Below are positions 1 through 6,434 of a DNA stretch of 6,639 nt, one piece after another; the first letter of the stretch is position 1; each line of letters opens with the position of its first letter. A program made the translations under genes and the position numbers. This DNA comes from Thermococcus sp. (GTDB lineage: Archaea > Methanobacteriota_B > Thermococci > Thermococcales > Thermococcaceae): positions 1-6,639 of the forward strand of contig JAMOTW010000108.1 of the NCBI GenBank assembly GCA_027062125.1. The letters run 5' to 3'. The notes under the pieces are model-generated. The model had not been told where the DNA came from, did no database searches, and saw only the letters and a list, made by a program, of their open reading frames with translations.

Positions 1-444
1 AGGGTGCCCGTGACCTTCACCTATGACCCGGGAAACAGGACCGTGACCTCGGTCAGCCTGCGCGGGAGCTTCAACGACTGGGGAGAGTGGCAGATGGAAA
101 AGGAGGGCGGAATCTGGAAGACAACCGTCTGCCTCGCCCCCGGGAAGTACCAGTACAAGTACTTCATCAACGGCCAGTGGGTCAAGGACATGTCCGATGA
201 CGGCACCGGAAGGCCCTACGATCCAGAAGCGGACGGCTACGTCGGCGACGGCTACGGCGGAAAGAACGCGGTGAGAATAGTCGAGGGAAGCGCAACCTTC
301 TACGTGGACTTCGAGCCGGGCGACCCGGCCTATCTGAGCGTCGCCGACAACAGGACCGTCATTAGGTTCGAGGCGAAGAGGGGCACGGTGAGCTCCGCCG
401 TCCTGGTTACGGGCAGGGGAAACTACACGATGGAACTCCAGGTC

Positions 445-447
445 TGA
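445..447 (+). other. In-frame premature TGA in the GH13 gene
   Basis: The codons before (NYTMELQV) and after (WDSGEMWRAEVPL) TGA are in the same frame and together form a continuous CBM34-like domain. This is therefore a nonsense change, not a frameshift. The next codon is TGG, so an ancestral TGG-TGG pair with one G-to-A change is the simplest origin. An ATG follows at 463, preceded directly by GGGGGAG with no spacing, so efficient internal restart is doubtful. Confidence 0.85.
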
Positions 448-1575
448 TGGGACTCGGGGGAGATGTGGCGGGCGGAGGTTCCACTTGTTGAGCCCATCGA
501 GTACTACATCCTCCTGAACTCGACCGATGGGGAGAGGTTCGCCGTCCTGAACACAAGCGAGAACCCGTTCTTCACCTTCGACGGCGTTGACCGCTTCCCC
601 CAGCTGGAGTGGGTAAGCAACGGGATAACCTACCAGATATTCCCCGACAGGTTCAATGACGGGAACCGGAGCAACAACGTCCTCGCCCTCGACCACGACG
701 AACTGCTCCTCAACCAGGTCAATCCCGGAAAGCCGATACTCTCCGACTGGAGCGACCCGATAACTCCCCTCCACTGCTGCCACCAGTACTTCGGTGGCGA
801 CATAGCCGGAATAACCGAGAAGCTCGACTACCTGAGGAGTCTCGGCATCACGATAATCTACCTCAACCCCATCACCCTCTCCGGAAGCGCCCACGGCTAC
901 GACACCTACGACTACTACAGGCTCGACCCGAAGTTCGGAACCGAGGAGGAGCTCAGGGAGTTCCTCGATGAAGCGCACAGGCGCGGAATACGGGTTATCT
1001 TCGACTTCGTGCCCAATCACTGCGGGATTGGAAACCCTGCCTTCCTCGACGTCTGGAAGAACGGAAACGGGAGCCCATACTGGGACTGGTTCTTCATCAA
1101 GCAGTGGCCCTTCAAGCTGGGCGACGGAAACGCCTACGTCGGCTGGTGGGGCATCGGGAGCCTGCCAAAGCTCAACACCGCCAACCCGGAGGTGAGGGAG
1201 TACCTCATCGGTGCCGCCCTTCACTGGCTCGACTTTGGCTTCGACGGGATAAGGGTCGACGTTCCCAACGAGATCCTCAAGCCAGGGGAGTTCTTCCCGG
1301 AGCTGAGGGAGAGGGTTAAGGAGAGACATCCTGAAGCGTACCTCGTCGGTGAGATATGGACGCTCTCGCCGGAGTGGGTGCAGGGGGACCGCTTCGATTC
1401 GCTCATGAACTATGCCCTCGGGAGGGACATACTCCTGAACTACGCGAAGGGCCTGCTGAGCGGCGAGGCCGCGATGAAGATGATGGGGCGCTATTACGCG
1501 AGCTACGGCGAGAACGTCGTTGTCATGGGCTTCAACCTCATCAGCTCTCACGATACGTCGAGGATTCTCACCGAC

Positions 1576-1590
1576 CTCGGCGGCGGTTCA
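1576..1590 (+). other. Frameshift (1-nt loss) in the GH13 gene
   Basis: Upstream the protein reads SSHDTSRILTDLGGG; in that frame it then becomes arginine/serine-rich nonsense ending at TGA 1672-1674. The sensible continuation (FTGDTPTNESIQRLKLL) is in the frame that begins at 1587. One missing base in the stretch CTCGGCGGCGGTTC restores the reading; for example GGT-TTC in place of GGTTC. The short GGC repeat is a plausible slippage site. Confidence 0.82.
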
Positions 1591-2070
1591 CTGGGGATAC
1601 ACCGACGAACGAGTCCATCCAGAGGCTCAAGCTCCTGTCGACGCTCCTCTATACCCTCCCGGGAACGCCGGTGACGTTCCAAGGCGACGAGAGGGGGCTG
1701 TTGGGGGATAAGGGACACTACGACGAACAGCGCTACCCGATACAGTGGAACACCGTGAACGAGGACGTCTTGAACCACTATAAGGCGCTGGCAGGGCTCA
1801 GGAAGAACGTCCCGGCACTCAGGAGCAGCGCCATAAGGTTCTACACCGCGAAGAACGGCATGATGGCCTTCTTCAGGGGGCATGATGACGAGGTTCTCGT
1901 CGTCGCCAACAGCTGGAGAAAACCGGCCGAGCTCCAGCTCCCGCCTGGAGAGTGGAAGGTCATCTGGCCGGAGAACCACGACGGTTCAAAGGCCGTGTCC
2001 GGTGCCATCGAGGTTCCCCCAATCAGCGTCCTCGTGCTGGAGAGGGGCTGAGGCTCCTCCGCTCCACTCT

Positions 2071-2079
2071 CATTTTTCC
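2071..2079 (+). terminator. Possible oligo-T terminator after the GH13 gene
   Basis: A short T5 run inside a pyrimidine-rich stretch (CATTTTTCC) lies about 20 nt beyond the GH13 stop. Archaeal RNA polymerase often terminates at such U-tracts without a hairpin, and none is seen here. One T5 is a weak signal. Confidence 0.4.
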
Positions 2080-2103
2080 TTGACACACTGACGACGGTGC
2101 TCC

Positions 2104-2118
2104 CAAAAGCTTTTTATG
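2104..2118 (+). promoter_or_regulatory. BRE/TATA promoter of glyS
   Basis: CAAAAG followed by CTTTTTATG fits an archaeal BRE plus box A. With a start about 25 nt beyond the box centre, transcription would begin near 2138, giving a leader of about 14 nt. This is consistent with the ribosome site GGTGGTGA at 2141-2148, just before the ATG at 2152. Confidence 0.65.
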
Positions 2119-2151
2119 AACTCGCCTTACTCCAGTTTCAGGTGGTGAGCG

Positions 2152-3870
2152 ATGGGAGAAAAGCCCGATAAGTACGAGATTCTGCAGGATTTGATGAGAA
2201 GGAGAGGCTTTGCCTGGGGGAGCTTTGAGATATACGGCGGTTCACGTGGATTCTATGACTACGGCCCGCTCGGGGCGGCGATAAAGCGTAAAATCGAGCG
2301 GAAGATACGCGAGGCCTTCCAGAGGGAGGGCTTCTTCGAGCTCGAGACGCCGGACATAACGCCGGAGAGGGTCTTCATAGCCAGCGGGCACGTCGAGAAG
2401 TTCGTCGACCCACTGGTGGAGTGCCGGAAGTGCGGTGCCCGCTTTAGGGCCGACCACCTCGTTGAAGAAGCTCTGGGCATAGACACCGAGGGCATGAGCG
2501 CCGAGCACCTAACTGAACTCATCCGCGAGCACGGGATAAAGTGCCCCGAGTGCGGCGGCGAGCTTGGCGAGGTCTGGTACTTCAACCTCATGTTCGAGAC
2601 GAAAATCGGCCCCTACGGCGACCAGAAGGGCTACCTGAGGCCCGAGACGGCACAGGGAATATTCGTCAACTTCAGACGCCTCAACGCCTTCGCGAGGAAC
2701 AAGCTTCCCTTCGGCGTCTTCCAGATCGGAAAGGCCTACCGCAACGAGATTTCGCCGAGGCAGGGGATGTTGAGGCTCAGGGAGTTCACGCAGGCCGAGG
2801 CCGAGATATTCTTCAACCCGAAGGAAACTGAGCACCCGCACTTCGACGAGGTCAAGGACGAGGTTCTGAGGCTCTACCCGATTGAGCACCAGCTCAAGAA
2901 CCTCGGCGAGATTGAGCTCACCGCCGAGGAGGCAGTAAAGAAGGGCTACGTGATGAACACCTTTTTCGCCTACTACATGGTCATGGTGAAGCGCGTCCTC
3001 CTCGACATCGGCATCCCCGAGGACAAGATACGCTTCCGCCAGCAGTTGCCCGAGGAGCGCGCCCACTACTCGCGCGACACCTGGGACGCGGAAATCCACA
3101 GCGAGCGCTTCGGCTGGGTGGAGTGCGTTGGAATAGCCAACCGCGGTGACTACGACCTCAGCAAGCACATGAAGATGAGTGGGGCCGATTTGACGGTCCT
3201 CATCCACTACGACGAGCCGAAGGTGGTCAAGCGCCTCAAAGTAAGCCTCAACATGAAGCGCGTCGGGCCGAAGCTGAAGAAGGACGCCAAGAGGATAAAC
3301 GACCTCATCCAGGGCTGGGACGAGGAGAAGAAGCGTGAACTGGTGGAGCTCCTCGAGATGGATGGAAAGGTTGAAATCGAGGGCTACGAGCTGGAGAAGG
3401 ACGACTTCATAATCAAGGAGGTCGAGGAGAAGATAACGGGCGAGAAGATAGTGCCCCACGTCCTCGAGCCGAGCTTTGGAATAGACAGGCCCTTCTACCT
3501 GCTTCTTGAGAACAGCCTCGTCATCGAGGAGGACAGGACGTACCTCAGGCTAAAGAAGGACATGGCGCCGATTGAGGTCGCAGTCCTGCCCCTCGTCGCC
3601 AAGGAGCCTCTGAAGAGCATCGCCTACGATGTATTCAGAACCCTCCAGAAGGCCGGCTTCATAGCGGTCTACGACGAGAAGGACACCATCGGAAGGAGGT
3701 ATGTCCGCTACGACGAGATTGGAACGCCCTACTGCGTTACCATCGACAACCAGACGCCGGAAGACAATACCGTTACCATTCGCGACCGCGATACGAGGGA
3801 GCAGGTGAGGGTGAAGATCGAAGAGCTGCCCGAGAGGCTCGGGGAGCTTATTTTTGGAGAGGGAGTTTAG
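2152..3870 (+). CDS. glyS: Glycyl-tRNA synthetase, archaeal/eukaryotic-type, class II
   Basis: Charges tRNA-Gly with glycine in the cytoplasm using ATP; 572 aa, normal for the archaeal dimeric enzyme. The N-terminal part has the GlyRS signature FEIYGGSRGFYDYGPLG (25-41). An insertion holds two CxxC pairs (C91/C94 and C131/C134), a likely zinc site. Motif 2 is AYRNEI (195-200) followed by RLREFTQAEAEIF (208-220); motif 3 is EPSFGIDRPF (439-448). The anticodon-binding domain runs from about 472 to the end (MAPIEVAVLPL, then AGFIAVYDEKDTIGRRY). The start is fixed by GGTGGTGA with 3-nt spacing to ATG. It has its own promoter, so it is probably not co-transcribed with the broken GH13 gene upstream. 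Its TAG overlaps the stop codon of the convergent hepT. All core motifs are intact. Confidence 0.97.
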   Translation: MGEKPDKYEILQDLMRRRGFAWGSFEIYGGSRGFYDYGPLGAAIKRKIERKIREAFQREGFFELETPDITPERVFIASGHVEKFVDPLVECRKCGARFRADHLVEEALGIDTEGMSAEHLTELIREHGIKCPECGGELGEVWYFNLMFETKIGPYGDQKGYLRPETAQGIFVNFRRLNAFARNKLPFGVFQIGKAYRNEISPRQGMLRLREFTQAEAEIFFNPKETEHPHFDEVKDEVLRLYPIEHQLKNLGEIELTAEEAVKKGYVMNTFFAYYMVMVKRVLLDIGIPEDKIRFRQQLPEERAHYSRDTWDAEIHSERFGWVECVGIANRGDYDLSKHMKMSGADLTVLIHYDEPKVVKRLKVSLNMKRVGPKLKKDAKRINDLIQGWDEEKKRELVELLEMDGKVEIEGYELEKDDFIIKEVEEKITGEKIVPHVLEPSFGIDRPFYLLLENSLVIEEDRTYLRLKKDMAPIEVAVLPLVAKEPLKSIAYDVFRTLQKAGFIAVYDEKDTIGRRYVRYDEIGTPYCVTIDNQTPEDNTVTIRDRDTREQVRVKIEELPERLGELIFGEGV

Positions 3871-4211
3871 CAGAGCTCTCTTATCATTTTCTCTACGCTT
3901 TCTTTCAGTTCAGGTAACTGAAAACGGATTATTGTCCAGACGATATTCAAGTCAACGCCAAAATAATGGTGAATCACAACGTTTCTAAGTCCAATAATGC
4001 GCCTCCATGGAACATCGGCATATTTTCTCTTTATCTCCTCAGGCACGTACCTGGCGGCTTCACCTATTATTTCGAGATTTCTCAGAACTGCATCAATGGT
4101 CTTTCTATCCCGCACGAAATCATCAAACTCATAACCTTCTGTATACTCTTCGATTCTGAGAACGGCCTCAAGTATGTCATTCAAAAACAAACAGGGGTCT
4201 CGCTTAGACAT
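3867..4211 (-). CDS. hepT: HepT-like HEPN-domain ribonuclease toxin (DUF86)
   Basis: A small, largely helical protein of 114 aa from the ATG at 4211. It belongs to the DUF86/HEPN family: NLEIIGEAA (45-53), then GLRNVVIHHYF (74-84), which holds the R-x4-H-x-Y motif as R76, H81 and Y83. In characterised HepT-MntA pairs the R/H form the RNase site, and the motif tyrosine is AMPylated by MntA to silence the toxin; known HepT proteins cut tRNA near the 3' end. The ATG at 4211 is preferred over an in-frame TTG at 4217 because GGGGGATC (4226-4219) sits 7 nt upstream of it. It overlaps mntA by 8 nt (ATGTCTAA), suggesting translational coupling. Its TAA overlaps the glyS stop. Hand counts of three 60-base lines (3901, 3961, 4021) give about 40-42% G+C, against 53-60% for two glyS lines. 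Confidence 0.9.
   Translation of the reverse strand: MSKRDPCLFLNDILEAVLRIEEYTEGYEFDDFVRDRKTIDAVLRNLEIIGEAARYVPEEIKRKYADVPWRRIIGLRNVVIHHYFGVDLNIVWTIIRFQLPELKESVEKMIRELC
3880..3906 (+). terminator. Possible T-rich terminator of glyS inside the hepT 3' end
   Basis: Starting 10 nt after the glyS stop there is a pyrimidine-rich stretch with T4, T3 and T3 runs (TTATCATTTTCTC, then GCTTTCTTTC). Archaeal transcripts can end at U-rich tracts. It lies over the antisense of the last codons of hepT, so it would have to serve both roles. Position and composition are the only evidence. Confidence 0.35.
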
Positions 4212-4506
4212 AAACAAGATCCCCCTTTATGTGCTCCCAGAAGCGATTCCTGCTCATGGCTGCGTTTTTTGTTATCAGATCCACTTTAACTCCAAGCAAG
4301 GATTCGAGATAGTCCTTGAGGTCGACTATCTCCCATCCGATGGGCCGTTCAAACTCCACAAGAATGTCAACATCGCTAAGCTCTGTCTCCTCGCCCCTCG
4401 CATAGGAACCGAATATAGCAATTGAGCTAACTCCAAACCTCTCGCGAAGCTCTTCTTTGTGTGCTCTGAGGATATTCTCAACTTCGGAAAGGGTAATCCC
4501 TGTCAT
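4204..4506 (-). CDS. mntA: MntA-like minimal nucleotidyltransferase antitoxin
   Basis: A 100-aa single-domain nucleotidyltransferase of the MNT (pol-beta superfamily) type. The signature is GSYARGEETELSDVD, a G-S-x10-D-x-D motif (residues 33-47 from the ATG at 4506), with a third likely metal ligand in VKVDLIT (Asp near 76). In studied HepT-MntA systems this protein transfers AMP from ATP to the HEPN tyrosine, acting as the antitoxin. All three acidic residues are present, so it should be active. An in-frame TTG lies just upstream at 4509, but ATG is preferred. No Shine-Dalgarno is visible and the TATA element ends about 24 nt upstream, so the message is probably leaderless or nearly so. It is the first gene of a two-gene operon with hepT. 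G+C is intermediate, about 40-50% by line. Confidence 0.9.
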   Translation of the reverse strand: MTGITLSEVENILRAHKEELRERFGVSSIAIFGSYARGEETELSDVDILVEFERPIGWEIVDLKDYLESLLGVKVDLITKNAAMSRNRFWEHIKGDLVYV

Positions 4507-4525
4507 CAATAAACAGTGAAGTTGT

Positions 4526-4540
4526 GAAAATATAAAAAGG
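4526..4540. promoter_or_regulatory. Shared AT-rich divergent TATA region (mntA-hepT and DUF402 gene)
   Basis: The stretch GAAAATATAAAAAGG reads as a TATA box on both strands: AAATATAAA on plus, TTTTTATAT on minus. From its centre, a start about 25 nt away would fall near 4558 for the plus gene (ATG 4567, leader about 9 nt) and near 4509 for mntA (ATG 4506, essentially leaderless). It is the only TATA-like sequence in the 60-nt gap. Confidence 0.6.
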
Positions 4541-4566
4541 TTCAGTCCTATCCTCCGTGGGGTATC

Positions 4567-5073
4567 ATGTCAGAGAAAATCCATCTCCTCTACCGCCGCA
4601 TTCCGAACAGGGTTCTCGAACGGGACGACGAAGTTATAGCAGACCTGGGCGACGTAATCGTTGCCAAAGCCAAGTTCGAGGGAATGCTCACCCCGCTGAG
4701 GGTGAACGACGCTGAGGTCATCAAAAACGGCTACCGCATGCTGTACTTCGCCTTCATCGGGGAGAACTACGACGTCCTGAAGGTCTACGATGAAAACGGC
4801 GAGTTCAAGGGACTTTACATCGATGTTTTAGCCTATTCGAAACGCAATGGTAATACTCTGGAGATGCTTGACCTCTTCCTCGACATCTTCGTTTTCCCGG
4901 ACGGGGAAGCTTTCCTCATCGACGAGAACGAGCTTGAGATGGCACTCAACTACGGGCTGATTGACAAAGAAACCTTCGACTTCGCCTACCGCGTTGCGGG
5001 GGAAATCCTCGAAAAGCTTAAACGCGGTGAGTTCCCGCCGGCTATCGTGTGGGAGTACGAATGGAGGGATTGA
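4567..5073 (+). CDS. DUF402 domain protein (FAU-1/Ntdp-related fold)
   Basis: A soluble 168-aa protein of the DUF402 family. The diagnostic block is GLYIDVLAY (82-90), then MLDLFLDIFVFPDGEAFLIDENEL (100-123, shown here by key residues D86, D102, D106, D112, D119, E122), which fits the conserved acidic positions of the family. Relatives include nucleoside tri/diphosphatases (Ntdp) and the C-terminal part of the archaeal RNA-binding protein FAU-1; which activity applies here cannot be told. No signal peptide or membrane segment is evident. The start ATG follows GTGGGGT, a weak ribosome site, consistent with a short leader from the divergent TATA. It is followed after 2 nt by the DUF167 gene, so the two form an operon. 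Confidence 0.82.
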   Translation: MSEKIHLLYRRIPNRVLERDDEVIADLGDVIVAKAKFEGMLTPLRVNDAEVIKNGYRMLYFAFIGENYDVLKVYDENGEFKGLYIDVLAYSKRNGNTLEMLDLFLDIFVFPDGEAFLIDENELEMALNYGLIDKETFDFAYRVAGEILEKLKRGEFPPAIVWEYEWRD

Positions 5074-5075
5074 GG

Positions 5076-5363
5076 ATGAGCGCGAAGTTCCTGAAGGAGA
5101 CCAAGGACGGAACGCTTCTCCTGGTATATGTCCAGCCGAAGGCGAAGAAGAACGAGATTGAGGGGATAGACGAGTGGCGCGGAAGGCTGAAGGTCAGGAT
5201 AAAGGCCCCGCCGGTTGAGGGGAAGGCAAACAAAGAGCTGGTGAAGTTCCTTTCGAAGCTCCTTAAGGCGGAGGTTGAGCTTGTCAGAGGGGAGACGAGC
5301 AGGGAGAAGGATTTGCTCGTCAAACTGAGCGCGGAAGAGGTAAAGAAGAGGCTGGGGCTGTAA
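5076..5363 (+). CDS. DUF167/YggU family protein
   Basis: A 95-aa protein of the DUF167 (YggU) family, widespread in bacteria, archaea and eukaryotes, with solved structures but no established biochemical role. Visible family blocks are VQPKAKKNEI (19-28), RLKVRIKAPPVEGKANKELV (37-56) and GETSREKDLLV (72-82). The length is typical. The start at 5076 is chosen because GGAGGGAT (5063-5070) sits a proper distance upstream and the gene then begins 2 nt after the DUF402 stop. In-frame GTG 5049 and ATG 5061 would extend it into the preceding gene without a better ribosome site. The stop abuts that of the convergent GAPDH gene with no gap. Confidence 0.9.
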   Translation: MSAKFLKETKDGTLLLVYVQPKAKKNEIEGIDEWRGRLKVRIKAPPVEGKANKELVKFLSKLLKAEVELVRGETSREKDLLVKLSAEEVKKRLGL

Positions 5364-6371
5364 TCACTTCAAAATCCCCAGGCTTTCGTTCGTCTTCCTT
5401 ATGCTCTCCCACTTCTCGGCCATCTCGAACATGGCCCTTATCGCATCTATGTTCTCGGGAACAACATCGCTCTCCTGGTGGACGGCCTGGATGTAGAAGA
5501 GCCTGTTTCCTCTTACACTGATGCTCTCCTTCCAGACGGCGATCTCGTACAGGTTGTTCCACTCGCGGTGAAGGTCGCGGGCGAACTCTATGAGCTGGGC
5601 CGTGCTGTCGAAGCCCTTCTCCTTCTCGAAGAGGAGGACCCTTGTAGTGTTCTCGAAGATATCGACGACGTCCTTCGCCTCGACCGGCTTCTTCAGCTCG
5701 ACCATTATGCTGTGGACGTGCATGAGCGTCGTCGGGACGACAAAAGCAGAGGTCTCGATATTAATCGGTATGACTGTCTGGACGTCCGGCCCGTGATGGG
5801 ACGGGACGGTAACGCTCGGAGTTATGGCGTTTACCGGACCGCGCTTGGAGTCGTTGGGGTCAGCCGCTCTTCTTATCATGACAGCGTAAACGTAGTCGAT
5901 GTACTCCCGAATGGCCGAGAGGGTCCTGGTTAAACCGGTAGTGTTGCAGGAGACGACGCGGACGTAGTCCTTCCCAAGGGCCTTCTCGTAGTTGGCCTGG
6001 GCCACGAAGGAGACCTCCGCGGTGCTCGCCTTCTCACCGCCCTGGAAAATCGCCTTAACGCCGGCCTTCTCGTAGAGGGCCTTGTTCTTCGCGCCCATCC
6101 CCCCGGGCGTTGCATCGACGATGACGTCGACCTTCTCGAGGAGGTCGTTCAGCGTTCCGGCAACCTCGAAGCCTGCATTCTCGAACCTCGGAAGGAATTC
6201 CTCGATCGCGGCGTAGACCGGGATTCCGAGCTCCTTCGCGCGGTAGGCCTCGAAGTCCGGTTTCGTCTTCGTGACGCCGATGAGCTCCATATCGTCCTGC
6301 CTTGAGACGGCGTAAGCGACGCGCTTTCCAATGGTTCCGTAACCGTTAATTCCCACCTTAACCTTCGCCAC
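5364..6371 (-). CDS. gap: Glyceraldehyde-3-phosphate dehydrogenase, archaeal type II (phosphorylating)
   Basis: Interconverts glyceraldehyde-3-phosphate and 1,3-bisphosphoglycerate with NAD(P); cytoplasmic homotetramer. In Thermococcales glycolysis bypasses it through the ferredoxin enzyme GAPOR, so it serves mainly gluconeogenesis. From the GTG at 6371 it is 335 aa, the usual length. The Rossmann motif is GINGYGTIG (7-15), the catalytic cysteine is C142 in SCNTTG, and the catalytic histidine lies in MHVH (217-220). PSHHGPDVQT (190-199) and HREWNNLYEIAVWKES (268-283) are typical of the archaeal family. GTG is chosen because GGTGG (6381-6377) lies 5 nt upstream; an in-frame GTG at 6380 would swallow that site, and longer extensions would include the promoter. 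It is transcribed alone, divergent from the CinA-like gene and abutting the DUF167 gene at its 3' end. An operator-like palindrome precedes the promoter. Confidence 0.96.
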   Translation of the reverse strand: MAKVKVGINGYGTIGKRVAYAVSRQDDMELIGVTKTKPDFEAYRAKELGIPVYAAIEEFLPRFENAGFEVAGTLNDLLEKVDVIVDATPGGMGAKNKALYEKAGVKAIFQGGEKASTAEVSFVAQANYEKALGKDYVRVVSCNTTGLTRTLSAIREYIDYVYAVMIRRAADPNDSKRGPVNAITPSVTVPSHHGPDVQTVIPINIETSAFVVPTTLMHVHSIMVELKKPVEAKDVVDIFENTTRVLLFEKEKGFDSTAQLIEFARDLHREWNNLYEIAVWKESISVRGNRLFYIQAVHQESDVVPENIDAIRAMFEMAEKWESIRKTNESLGILK

Positions 6372-6400
6372 TGCAACCACCGGGAATTTTACAGCGGTAA

Positions 6401-6417
6401 AATACTTAAGCCTTGTT
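6401..6417 (-). promoter_or_regulatory. BRE/TATA promoter of GAPDH
   Basis: On the minus strand AACAAGG-CTTAAGTATT fits a BRE plus box A. A start about 25 nt beyond the box would lie near 6381, giving a leader of about 10 nt that just includes the GGTGG ribosome site. The BRE edge touches the palindrome at 6416-6434. Confidence 0.6.
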
Positions 6418-6434
6418 TTCACTCGTGGTGAAAA
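6416..6434. promoter_or_regulatory. TGM-like palindrome (probable TrmBL1/Tgr operator)
   Basis: TTTTCAC-TCGTG-GTGAAAA is a perfect 7-bp inverted repeat with a 5-nt spacer. It differs from the known Thermococcales glycolytic motif TATCAC-N5-GTGATA at one symmetric position per arm. It lies immediately upstream of the GAPDH BRE/TATA. That is the arrangement by which TrmBL1/Tgr activates gluconeogenic genes (sites downstream of TATA repress glycolytic genes). Confidence 0.7.

Larger units (their letters stand above)
1..2051 (+). pseudogene. GH13 pullulan/cyclomaltodextrin-type hydrolase, 5'-truncated by window, two disruptions
   Basis: This alpha-glucan-degrading GH13 enzyme enters from the left edge; about 683 residues would be encoded here if repaired. 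In order: a CBM48-like starch-binding domain (nt 1-280; LRGSFNDW and YQYKYFINGQW), a CBM34-like N-domain (about 285-590), a TIM barrel starting near ITYQIFPDRFNDG (about 625), and a C-terminal beta domain ending in VPPISVLVLERG. GH13 regions are all present: DFVPNH (1003-1020), GIRVD with nucleophile Asp at 1258-1260, GEIW with acid/base Glu at 1351-1353, SSHD with Asp at 1552-1554. LPKLN (1162-1176) resembles the MPKLN signature of the neopullulanase/cyclomaltodextrinase subfamily. The frame is broken by TGA at 445-447 (same frame continues) and by a 1-nt loss near 1576-1590, after which the reading frame beginning at 1587 (FTGDTPTNESIQ) runs to TGA at 2049-2051. From memory it resembles the type III pullulan hydrolase of T. 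kodakarensis (TK0977), which is secreted; any signal peptide would lie outside the window. Sequence error rather than true decay is possible. Confidence 0.85.

Noticed and set aside
445..1590. Programmed recoding (UGA readthrough or -1 frameshifting) in the GH13 gene
   Set aside because: Selenocysteine use is not expected in Thermococcales, TGA lies at a non-catalytic place in a binding domain, and no heptameric slippery site is visible at the frameshift. Mutation or sequence error is simpler.
1548..1979. Minus-strand open frame of 143 codons opposite the end of the GH13 gene
   Set aside because: The plus strand here clearly encodes the GH13 C-terminal part; the antisense product shows no family features and no promoter or ribosome site.
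2509..3459. Long minus-strand open frame (316 codons) opposite glyS
   Set aside because: It lies wholly antisense to a well-supported GlyRS. Its product is a low-complexity L/V/E/H mix with no recognisable motif, as expected from the antisense of GC-rich codons.
3966..4425. Two plus-strand frames (3966-4289 and 4174-4425) across hepT-mntA
   Set aside because: Both oppose the HEPN and MNT genes, whose signature motifs are clear; their products look like random translations.
5478..5933. Plus-strand open frame of 151 codons within GAPDH
   Set aside because: It is antisense to the catalytic half of GAPDH, which is intact and unambiguous; no ribosome site was seen before its start.
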